The position numbers were made by a program, and so were the translations under genes. A DNA stretch of 20,271 nucleotides from JBFFXF01 sp041569895 (GTDB taxonomy: Bacteria > Planctomycetota > UBA8108 > JACQVS01), in assembly GCA_041569895.1 (NCBI GenBank), contig JBFFXF010000122.1:1-20271 (forward strand). Direction: 5' to 3'. Under the pieces are notes generated by a model. The model saw nothing but the letters and a program-made list of their open reading frames with translations. It ran no database searches and had not been told where the DNA came from. Position 1 is the first letter of the stretch, and each line of letters begins with the position of its first letter. This document shows, piece by piece, positions 7,947-14,110 of this stretch.

Positions 7947-8040
7947 TCGGAGTCGGTCGGAGTCCGTGTCGGTGTCGGAATCGGAGTCGGCATCGGTATC
8001 GGCATCGGCCATCGGTATCGGAGTCGGTCATCGGACTCCG
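7947..8040 (+). repeat. TCGGNN hexamer array
   Basis: About fifteen degenerate units of TCGG plus two bases (TCGGAG, TCGGTG, TCGGAA, TCGGCA, TCGGTA and similar), with occasional 4- or 7-base units, start 11 nt after the RNHCP stop codon. The reverse-complement vocabulary (CCGANN) returns at 9702-9773 on the other side of the DUF1501 gene. TCGGACTCC at 8031-8039 is a perfect inverted match to GGAGTCCGA at 8111-8119, so the whole GGGNAC block can be looped out. Confidence 0.9.
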
Positions 8041-8060
8041 CAACCAGAGCCCTCGAGGAC

Positions 8061-8102
8061 GGGAACGGGCACGGGAACGGGTACGGGTACGGGTACGTTT
8101 TT
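8061..8102 (+). repeat. GGGNAC hexamer array with trailing T-run
   Basis: Six perfect-period units: GGGAAC, GGGCAC, GGGAAC, then GGGTAC three times (8061-8096), followed by G and five T (8098-8102). Six G-triplets with 3-nt spacers make a G-quadruplex motif on the plus strand, in the transcript sense of the amidase/RNHCP unit. A G-rich structure before a T-run could act as a transcript end; this is inferred. Confidence 0.88.
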
Positions 8103-8110
8103 GCAACGTT

Positions 8111-8142
8111 GGAGTCCGAGTCGGAATCGGCGTCGATCATCG
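8111..8142 (+). repeat. Second short TCGGNN block
   Basis: TCCGAG, TCGGAA, TCGGCG and TCGATCATCG continue the TCGGNN pattern on the far side of the GGGNAC array. Positions 8143-8235 up to the DUF1501 ribosome site show no convincing promoter boxes or other structure. Confidence 0.7.
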
Positions 8143-8247
8143 TTTCACCGGTCAAGGTACCGCTTCCCTTTGCCCCCCGCGCGATGTACAACATCGACCT
8201 GGCCGGCAAGACCAACGCCGGCGGAGCGCACACACCAGGGAGAGCCC

Positions 8248-9585
8248 ATGCTGACCATTCCCGGCCAGAGTCACACCTTCTGCGACGGTGTCTCGCGACG
8301 CGGCTTCCTGAGCATCGGGGGGCTCGCCCTCGGCGGGCTCTCGCTGCCGCGCCTCCTCGAGGCGGAGGACAGCTCGGGCGTGCGCAACTCGCGCAAGTCG
8401 ATCATCATGATCTACCTGCCCGGTGGGCCGCCGCACCAGGACATGTTCGATCTCAAGATGGACGCGCCGAGCGAGATCCGCGGCGAGTTCCGTCCGATCG
8501 AGACCAGCGTTCCGGGAATCCGCATCTGCGAGCACCTCCCTCGGCTCGCGCGGCGCATGGATCGGCTGGTGGCGATCCGGTCGGTGGTCGGGTCGGAGGG
8601 CGCACACGCGTCGTTCCAGTGCATGACCGGTCGCCCGAACCGCGGCCCGCAGCCGCTCGGCGGCTGGCCGGAGATCGGCTCGGTGCTCTCGAGGCTGCGC
8701 GGTCCTGCTCGCAGATCGATCCCGCCCTTCGTCAACCTGGCGCCGATCATGCAGCATCGCCCCTACAACGCGGGAAAGCCGGGCTTCCTCGGCGTCGCGC
8801 ATGCGCCGTTCCGTCCCGACGGCGAGGGCAAGGGCGACATGATGCTCAACGGCGTCACGCTCGAGCGACTCGCCGACCGGCGAGCGCTGCTGTCGAGCTT
8901 CGACCGCTTCCGGCGGGAAGCCGACGCCAGCGGTCTGATGGACGGGATGGACGCCTTCACGCGCCAGGCGTTCGGCGTGCTGACGTCGAGCGACCTCGCG
9001 GCGGCGCTCGACCTCGAGCGCGAGGACCCGCGCGTGCGCGAGCGCTACGGTCGCGGCACGCCGAAGCACCAGGGCGACGGAGCTCCGATGCTGATGGAGC
9101 AGTTCCTCGTCGCGCGGCGGCTCGTCGAGGCCGGCGTGCGGTGCGTCACGGTGAGCTTCAGCTTCTGGGACTGGCACGGCGGCAACTTCAGCCACGGCCG
9201 GCGCCACATGCCGGCGCTCGACCAGGGCGTCTCGGCGCTCGTCGACGATCTCCACCAGCGAGGTCTCGACCGGGACGTGACGGTGGTCGTCTGGGGCGAG
9301 TTCGGCCGCACTCCGAAGATCAACAAGGACGCCGGACGCGATCACTGGCCGCGGGTCTCGTGCGCGCTGCTCGCGGGCGGGGGCCTGCGCACCGGCCAGG
9401 TGATCGGCGAGACCGACGCCCACGGCGCCGAGCCGGCCTCGCGCCCGGTCCACTTCCAGGAGATCTTCGCGACCCTCTACCACAGCCTCGGCATCGACGT
9501 GGAGACGGCGACGGTCACCGATCTCTCGGGACGGCCGCAGTATCTCGTCGACAGCGGGTTCAAGCCGATGGCGGAGGTGGTGTAA
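8248..9585 (+). CDS. Tat-exported DUF1501 protein (alkaline-phosphatase/sulfatase-like fold)
   Basis: A 445-residue DUF1501 protein. The ATG at 8248 follows AGGGAG (8237-8242) by 5 nt. The N-terminus has a twin-arginine signal, SRRGFLSIGG (Arg17, Arg18), then a hydrophobic stretch ending near residue 37, so it is probably folded in the cytoplasm and exported. Family hallmarks include the YLPGGPPHQDMFD opening, the FSFWDWHGGNF segment and WGEFGRTPKIN with GRDHWP, which carry candidate metal ligands. DUF1501 proteins are abundant in Planctomycetota, often next to DUF1549/DUF1553 cytochrome-like partners; no such partner is present here. The substrate is unknown. The gene stands alone, with hexamer arrays on both sides in mirror orientation. 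Confidence 0.93.
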   Translation: MLTIPGQSHTFCDGVSRRGFLSIGGLALGGLSLPRLLEAEDSSGVRNSRKSIIMIYLPGGPPHQDMFDLKMDAPSEIRGEFRPIETSVPGIRICEHLPRLARRMDRLVAIRSVVGSEGAHASFQCMTGRPNRGPQPLGGWPEIGSVLSRLRGPARRSIPPFVNLAPIMQHRPYNAGKPGFLGVAHAPFRPDGEGKGDMMLNGVTLERLADRRALLSSFDRFRREADASGLMDGMDAFTRQAFGVLTSSDLAAALDLEREDPRVRERYGRGTPKHQGDGAPMLMEQFLVARRLVEAGVRCVTVSFSFWDWHGGNFSHGRRHMPALDQGVSALVDDLHQRGLDRDVTVVVWGEFGRTPKINKDAGRDHWPRVSCALLAGGGLRTGQVIGETDAHGAEPASRPVHFQEIFATLYHSLGIDVETATVTDLSGRPQYLVDSGFKPMAEVV

Positions 9586-9587
9586 CC

Positions 9588-9629
9588 GTACCCGTTCCCG
9601 GACCCGGACCCGGACCCGGGCCCGGTCCC
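9588..9629 (-). repeat. GGGNNC hexamer array on the minus strand
   Basis: Seven perfect-period units begin 3 nt after the DUF1501 stop: GTACCC, GTTCCC, three GGACCC, GGGCCC and GGTCCC. Read on the minus strand these are GGGNNC units like those at 8061-8096 and 91-144, so the G-quadruplex potential is on the opposite strand from the upstream array. Positions 9630-9701 are GC-rich spacer without a recognised feature. Confidence 0.9.
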
Positions 9630-9701
9630 GAAAGCGCTCGGGGTCGCGATGGCGGCCGCCGTCGGGACCGGGGCGGGGGCGTACGCGAGCGAGACGCGGG
9701 A

Positions 9702-9773
9702 CCGACTCCGACACCGATTCCGACTCCGACACCGATTCCGATTCCGAGGTCCGATTCCGAGGTCCGATTCCGA
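9702..9773 (-). repeat. CCGANN hexamer array (reverse complement of TCGGNN)
   Basis: Twelve units of CCGACT, CCGACA, CCGATT and the 7-base CCGAGGT. There is higher-order structure: an 18-bp block (9702-9719) repeats directly at 9720-9737, and a 13-bp block CCGATTCCGAGGT repeats at 9738-9750 and 9751-9763. This suggests recent duplication by slippage or unequal exchange. The array runs straight into the next heptamer repeat. Confidence 0.92.
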
Positions 9774-9801
9774 GATCAGAGATCAGAGATCAGAGACCAG
9801 G
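9774..9801 (+). repeat. GATCAGA heptamer tandem repeat
   Basis: Three perfect GATCAGA units (9774-9794) plus a degenerate GACCAGG copy (9795-9801), abutting the CCGANN array without a gap. Short tandem heptamers of this kind are known between genes in several bacterial groups; no function is visible. Confidence 0.9.
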
Positions 9802-9830
9802 GATCGACGCGCCGACTCTCGAGGTCTCGT

Positions 9831-9875
9831 TCTGCGTAATCTGCGTAATCTGCGGAATCTGCGGCCTCTGCGTTC
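9831..9875 (+). repeat. TCTGCGTAA nonamer tandem repeat
   Basis: Five consecutive 9-bp units: TCTGCGTAA twice, TCTGCGGAA, TCTGCGGCC and TCTGCGTTC, decaying left to right, then a pyrimidine-rich tail. From general recall, similar TCTGCGTAA-type intergenic repeats occur in other metagenomic bacterial genomes; this was not searched. It lies about 220 nt upstream of the sigma-factor start. Confidence 0.88.
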
Positions 9876-10015
9876 CTCTTCCTCCGCCGTCCGGAAATCC
9901 GCCCAACTTGTAGACGGGCCTGCCGGCATTCGGTTTGTTTACGAATCCCGGCGCCCCGGGGGCACGACCCCACGTGGAAGGGGTTCTACCGGCACGGCGG
10001 CTGCAACGCATTTTG

Positions 10016-10045
10016 TTGCGACGCGCCACGGCTCCCGACTATCAT
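10016..10045 (+). promoter_or_regulatory. Candidate promoter of the sigma/anti-sigma operon
   Basis: TTGCGA (10016-10021; four of six to consensus) and TATCAT (10040-10045; five of six) are separated by 18 bp. Transcription would start near 10052, about 40 nt before the GTG at 10094. A small inverted repeat GCAAC/GTTGC (10003-10007 and 10015-10019) overlaps the -35 box. ECF genes are often autoregulated from a non-housekeeping promoter, but no second copy of this motif was found to test that. Confidence 0.4.
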
Positions 10046-10093
10046 TGCGCATCGCGCGCAGCGTGCGCGGGGGGTCGCAGCGCGGAGGACACT

Positions 10094-10831
10094 GTGCGAA
10101 GCTCGTTTCTCAGGATGGCCAGCGCCCCGATGCCCGAGCAAAGACCGAGCGCTCCGGACGACGTCGCGGACCACGCGAGCGACTGTCACGCGAGCGACCA
10201 TGGTACGACGCCCGTCGAGAGCCCGGAGGACGGCGCCGGCGAGCCGCGGGAGAGCGGTTCCCGGAGCGGTCCGCCGATCCACCCGAAGGAGGCCGCCGAT
10301 CTCGTCCGCAAGACCCTCGACGGCGATCTCGCCGCCTTCGAGGAGCTCGTGCTCGCCTACCAGCGGGCGATCTTCAACATCGCCTACTACAAGTCCCGCA
10401 ACCTCTTCGACGCCGAGGATCTGGCCCAGGACATCTTCCTGGCGGCCTATAATGCCCTGCCGACCCTGAAGGATCTGGAAAACTTCGGCGGCTGGCTGAT
10501 CGGCATCGCCCACAACCGCTGCCACAAGTGGTTCCGCCGCGAGCGTACCAAGGTGGTCAAATTCCGGGAGTTGCGTGAACGCAAGGAGCGCGAGGAGCGG
10601 CTCCGGGCGCGGGGCGCGGCGGACGACGCCGACGACGCCCAGCGAATCTCGCGCGAGATCCGCGAGCTGCCCCACGAAATCGCCCGGGTTCTGGTACTGA
10701 AATATCTGGAGGGAATGAGTTACGAGGCGATCGAGGCCCGGCTGGGGATCAAGCCCTACCGGATCGATTACCTCATACGGAAGGGGAAGAGCCTCCTGAA
10801 GAGGCGCCTCGAGCGCAGGCTCGCGCGCTGA
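10094..10831 (+). CDS. ECF-type RNA polymerase sigma factor
   Basis: A 245-residue sigma-70 family protein of ECF type. Region 2 spans about residues 68-148 (ENFGGWLIGIAHNRCHKWFR at its end, with DAEDLAQDIFLAAY before it). Region 4 spans about 184-240 (LPHEIARVLVLKYLEGMSYE then a helix-turn-helix). Region 3 is absent, as expected. The GTG at 10094 is preferred because GGAGG (10084-10088) lies 5 nt upstream; ATG codons at 10115 and 10130 lack a site. With this start there is an acidic, probably disordered N-terminal extension of about 60 residues that is not part of the sigma fold. The anti-sigma gene follows after 44 nt, so the pair is very likely co-transcribed. Confidence 0.93.
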   Translation: MRSSFLRMASAPMPEQRPSAPDDVADHASDCHASDHGTTPVESPEDGAGEPRESGSRSGPPIHPKEAADLVRKTLDGDLAAFEELVLAYQRAIFNIAYYKSRNLFDAEDLAQDIFLAAYNALPTLKDLENFGGWLIGIAHNRCHKWFRRERTKVVKFRELRERKEREERLRARGAADDADDAQRISREIRELPHEIARVLVLKYLEGMSYEAIEARLGIKPYRIDYLIRKGKSLLKRRLERRLAR

Positions 10832-10875
10832 AACGCGGGAGGGGAGGGGGAGCGAGGGAAGTCGGAGGAGTCCGC

Positions 10876-11685
10876 ATGGACCCCAGAAACACGAGTCGTC
10901 CCGAGAGCATGAGCCCCCGCGGCGCCTGCGATCTCTTCCGGGATCGCCTCCACGCGTACGTCGAGTGCGAGCTCGACGACGCGACGTCGCGGTTCGTGTC
11001 ATCGCACCTCCGGTCGTGCCCCGACTGTCGCCGCGTGAAGCTCGCCCTCGAGTCGGAGCGTCTCGAGCTGATCGAGTCGATGCTCTCCCCGCCGAAGCTG
11101 CACGCTCGCTTCACCTCCAAGGTCCGTCGCGCCGTCGAGGCCCGCCTCGAGTCGCGCCGGCGCCGGTGGCTGCCGTTGCGCCGCTTCGTCGCCGGGCTCG
11201 CCGCCGGAGTCGTCTTCGGCGCGCTCGGGGTCTCCGTGGCGTTCCTGATGATCGGACGACCGGACGCGGACGTCGTGGCGCGTGCCCCGCTGCCCGGCGC
11301 CCAGTCCGCCGAATCGAGCAACCTGACGGATCCGGAGCCGCCTCCGGCGGCTGCGCCGGGCGGGCAGAGCGAGCCCACTCTCGGCGACGCGACGACCATC
11401 GTGCACCACTCCGATGCCCTCGTCTCGACACACCGGCCCGACACGACTGCCGATGAAGTTGGCGGCAGCGAGAGCGAGGATGACGCGCCGGTGGCGTGGG
11501 TGGAGGAGCTCCCGACCTCGATCAACAGCGTCGGCGACGTCGGGCGTTTCGACCCTTGCAACGAGGACGTCAACGGCGACGGCCGTGTCGGTCCGACGGA
11601 CCTCGCGCTCGCCTGGTACACCGTCCTCGCGACCGCGCCGGCGCCGATCACCAGCGAGGACTGCAACGACGACTGCCTGTACTGA
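10876..11685 (+). CDS. Membrane zinc-finger anti-sigma factor with outer dockerin-type calcium loop
   Basis: A 269-residue single-pass membrane protein. The ATG at 10876 has a perfect GGAGGAG 5 nt upstream. Residues 1-70 form a zinc-binding anti-sigma domain with the Hx3Cx2C motif (His44, Cys48, Cys51) and upstream candidates Cys18, His26 or Cys31; this should hold the sigma factor encoded just upstream. One transmembrane helix lies at about 104-126 (GLAAGVVFGALGVSVAFLM). A Pro/Ala/Ser-rich linker follows. The outer C-terminus has one dockerin-type loop, DVNGDGRVGPTD (231-242), bracketed by Cys228 and two late cysteines (DCNDDC). Dockerin loops bind calcium, so the outer part may sense calcium or a binding partner; this is inference. 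The outer tail resembles half of the domain ending the protein at 477-2867. Confidence 0.9.
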   Translation: MDPRNTSRPESMSPRGACDLFRDRLHAYVECELDDATSRFVSSHLRSCPDCRRVKLALESERLELIESMLSPPKLHARFTSKVRRAVEARLESRRRRWLPLRRFVAGLAAGVVFGALGVSVAFLMIGRPDADVVARAPLPGAQSAESSNLTDPEPPPAAAPGGQSEPTLGDATTIVHHSDALVSTHRPDTTADEVGGSESEDDAPVAWVEELPTSINSVGDVGRFDPCNEDVNGDGRVGPTDLALAWYTVLATAPAPITSEDCNDDCLY

Positions 11686-11751
11686 GGGTGGGCGCCGTGA
11701 TGCGCGCAGTCCCGTCGCTGGGCAGAAGGCGGAGACCATTCCGAAGATCCG

Positions 11752-13263
11752 ATGAAAACTCCCAGATCGAGCCGAAGCCGCGCGCTGACTGCCGTCGCGC
11801 TCGCTCTCTCCTCGCTGCTGGCGCTCTCCGCCGGCGGTGACGGGGCGGAGGCGAGACCCGCGACGGGGCAGTTCACGCTGGTCTACAACGTCAACAACGG
11901 CGGCTACGTCGACGTCTGCGGCTGCAAGCAGAAGAAGGTGCGCAACGGCAGCCTGACGCGGCGGTCGAGCTTCATCAAGCAGCTCCGGTCGACGGGCCGG
12001 ACACTGCTCCTGCTCGACGGCGGGAGCACGCTCTTCTCGGTGATGGACGCGCCCCACACGGTCCAGCGCGATGAGGCGATCCGCAAGGCGGCGCTGATCG
12101 TCGAGGCCTACGACCACATCGGATACCGCGCCATGGCCGTCGGCGTCTCCGACATCGCCATGGGCCTCGACACGCTCAAGGAGCTGCTCGCGAAGGCGAA
12201 GTTCGACGCGCTCTCGGCCAACTTCCGCGACGCCGCCACGAAGAAGCTGATCTTCAAGCCGCACGAGGTCTACACGGTCAACGGCGTGCGCGTCGGCGTC
12301 ATCGGGCTGACGCTCGAGACCATGGGGAGCGCCTACCTGGCGAAGGCCGCGCCCGGAACGGAGCTCTCCGATCCGATCGAGGCGGCGCGCGAGTCGGTCG
12401 CCGCGCTCCGGGGCCGCGTCGATCTGATCGTCGCGCTCTCGCACATCAAGCAGGAGTCGAACTACCGCCTCGTTCGGGAGCTCACGGAGATCGGCGTCGT
12501 CGTCGACCCGTTCATCGAGTACCAGAACCACCGCACCTGGATCAAGAAGGAGGAATGGCTCGGCGTGCTCGACGAGACCCTCTTCCTGCGCAGCGACGGC
12601 CAGGGCGCGCGACTCGGCGTTCTCGATATCTGGCTCGATCGTCCCGGCGCCAAGCTGCGGCACCGGTACCTGAAGGAGCAGCTCGAGGAGGCCGCGCGAT
12701 CCGGCACGGCGACACCGGAGCAGCAGGCCGAGCTCGCCGTCTACGAGAAGCGCAACCTCTACACGTTCGAGCGCGTCTCGATCAGCCCCCACCACCTCGA
12801 GGACCCGGAGATCGATCGACTGGTGCAGGCGTGGAAGAAGGGGATCGATCCCTCCGCGGTCGCGCTTCGCGGGAAGGAGCTGCCGATGCGTGACGTCTTC
12901 GCGACGGCGTCGAAGTGCCGCCCGTGTCACCAGGCGCAGTTCGACTTCTGGGCGGACACCGGGCACGCCCACGCGTTGGAGTCGCTCAAGAAGACGGGCG
13001 ACGAGCACCGCTACGACTGCGTCGGCTGTCACGCGCTCGGATACGGCACGGCGTTCCTCGACACCACCAGGATCGGCGACTGGGCCAACGTGCAGTGCGA
13101 GTCTTGCCACGGCGCGAACCCGGGGCACCTGAGCGAGCCCGAGAAGCACCGATACGCCAAGGTCGCCGAGGAGACCTGCCTGGCATGCCACAACGAGGAG
13201 CACACGTTGAAGGACTTCCACTTCCTCAGCATGCGACGCAAGACGGCGTGCCCGAAGGGTTGA
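11752..13263 (+). CDS. Tetrahaem cytochrome c fused to a degenerate 5'-nucleotidase-like domain
   Basis: A 503-residue exported protein with an N-terminal signal sequence (about 1-35). Residues of about 38-300 align in order with the metallophosphatase part of UshA-type nucleotidases, but most metal ligands are changed: the usual NDxHG opening is VYNVNNGGYVDVCGC, the GNHE position is GVSD, and the terminal GHxH is replaced by EYQNHRTW. Only LDGG and LSH resemble the original motifs. Residues 389-480 have four haem-c sites, CRPCH (389), CVGCH (423), CESCH (449) and CLACH (476), in the cytochrome c554-like arrangement. It probably works in periplasmic electron transfer. It follows the anti-sigma gene by 66 nt and may be in the same operon; its own ribosome site is weak. 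Confidence 0.9.
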   Translation: MKTPRSSRSRALTAVALALSSLLALSAGGDGAEARPATGQFTLVYNVNNGGYVDVCGCKQKKVRNGSLTRRSSFIKQLRSTGRTLLLLDGGSTLFSVMDAPHTVQRDEAIRKAALIVEAYDHIGYRAMAVGVSDIAMGLDTLKELLAKAKFDALSANFRDAATKKLIFKPHEVYTVNGVRVGVIGLTLETMGSAYLAKAAPGTELSDPIEAARESVAALRGRVDLIVALSHIKQESNYRLVRELTEIGVVVDPFIEYQNHRTWIKKEEWLGVLDETLFLRSDGQGARLGVLDIWLDRPGAKLRHRYLKEQLEEAARSGTATPEQQAELAVYEKRNLYTFERVSISPHHLEDPEIDRLVQAWKKGIDPSAVALRGKELPMRDVFATASKCRPCHQAQFDFWADTGHAHALESLKKTGDEHRYDCVGCHALGYGTAFLDTTRIGDWANVQCESCHGANPGHLSEPEKHRYAKVAEETCLACHNEEHTLKDFHFLSMRRKTACPKG

Positions 13264-13330
13264 CCCGTCACGGTCGCCACGAGGTCTCGGCGAGAGCCGA
13301 CGGCAGACGCTGTCCGAAGGGGCCGGAGCG

Positions 13331-13996
13331 TCACGCCGACGTCGTCGCGGGCTCCTGCTCCTCCTCGTGCTCCTGACTCTGGCCCGACTCCTCCGCGGCG
13401 GCGGATCCCTCCGCCTCGTCCGCCTCACCGTCGGGGAATCTCGTCTTGAACTCCTTCTCCTCGTCCTCGAGCTCGGCGAGCAGCCTGCGTCCGCCGTCGG
13501 TCGAGGCGACGTCGGAGCCGTCGAGGAGATCTCGCGCCCTCGAGATGAGCTCGTGCTGTCTCCGGGCGTGGCGCGTCATCGCGCCGACGGCGGCGTTCAG
13601 GAGGTCGTTCACGTCGTGGAGGTCGTCGGTCTTGCGGATGCGGCACTCCCTGTCCCACCGGCCGTCGACGAGGTCCCGGAGGTAGACCCCGAAGCGGTAC
13701 AGCGGCCCGCAGAACCGGAACGACTGGAAGATCGACACCGCGATGCAGAGCGGCACGGCGATGCCGACCGAGAGGCAGAAGTACTGCAGGAGCATCACCG
13801 GGACCCGCTGGATCTCGACGCCGCTCGGACCCTCCTGGACGAGGACCCAGTACCCGATCAGCGAGAGCTGGAAGTTGACCAGCAGCACGATCAGCGCCAC
13901 GAACATCGTTCGCAGGATCATCCTGAGCTGGAGATCCGGACGGATCCACTTCCGGCGGCGCTTGTACGGCGGTGATGGAGTCGGCGTGTCGGTCAT
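13331..13996 (-). CDS. Two-helix membrane protein with HAMP-like domain
   Basis: A 221-residue inner-membrane protein. The ATG at 13996 is preceded by GAGGAA with a 7-nt gap. A basic N-terminus (KRRRKWIRP) leads to helix 1 (about 29-51) and helix 2 (about 69-90), separated by a short outer loop. A HAMP-like segment follows at about 90-140 (GPLYRFGVYLRDLVDG, then DDLHDVNDLLNAAVGAM). The rest is charged and probably coiled-coil, with a Glu-rich disordered tail. No kinase, methyl-accepting or cyclase domain follows, so it looks like a stand-alone HAMP signal adaptor. It is separated from the GT2 gene by 114 nt and may have its own promoter. Confidence 0.85.
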   Translation of the reverse strand: MTDTPTPSPPYKRRRKWIRPDLQLRMILRTMFVALIVLLVNFQLSLIGYWVLVQEGPSGVEIQRVPVMLLQYFCLSVGIAVPLCIAVSIFQSFRFCGPLYRFGVYLRDLVDGRWDRECRIRKTDDLHDVNDLLNAAVGAMTRHARRQHELISRARDLLDGSDVASTDGGRRLLAELEDEEKEFKTRFPDGEADEAEGSAAAEESGQSQEHEEEQEPATTSA

Positions 13997-14016
13997 CGGA
14001 TCGTTCCTCGGAGCCG

Positions 14017-14036
14017 ATTCTCTCGCGAGAATTATG
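14017..14036 (-). promoter_or_regulatory. Hairpin and -10-like box upstream of the HAMP protein gene
   Basis: ATTCTC (14017-14022) and GAGAAT (14027-14032) are perfect inverted repeats. On the coding (minus) strand they form a 6-bp stem closed by a GCGA tetraloop. CATAAT (minus strand, 14036-14031) fits a -10 box at five of six bases, but no good -35 lies 16-18 bp upstream. It could be an operator or a weak promoter. Confidence 0.25.
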
Positions 14037-14110
14037 GAGTCACCCCCTCGATTGAGTATCGTCAGCGGCGAGGCGAGTCTTGCCCGGATTCTCGTGCCAG
14101 AGGGGCCGCC

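Noticed and set aside
7947..8142. CRISPR-like array
   Set aside because: The units are contiguous 6-mers with no spacers between longer repeats and no cas genes nearby.
8031..9773. Composite transposon bounded by the mirrored arrays
   Set aside because: There is no transposase or integrase, no target-site duplication and the arrays are degenerate, so the mirror layout is reported only as an observation.
13287..13300. Terminator hairpin TCGGC-GAGA-GCCGA after the cytochrome gene
   Set aside because: It is a neat 5-bp stem with a GNRA-type loop but has no T-run and is short enough to occur by chance at this GC content.
10999..13428. Long open frame on the minus strand opposite the anti-sigma and cytochrome genes (about 800 codons)
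   Set aside because: It spans two well-supported genes on the other strand and has a low-complexity Arg-rich composition and no recognisable motifs.
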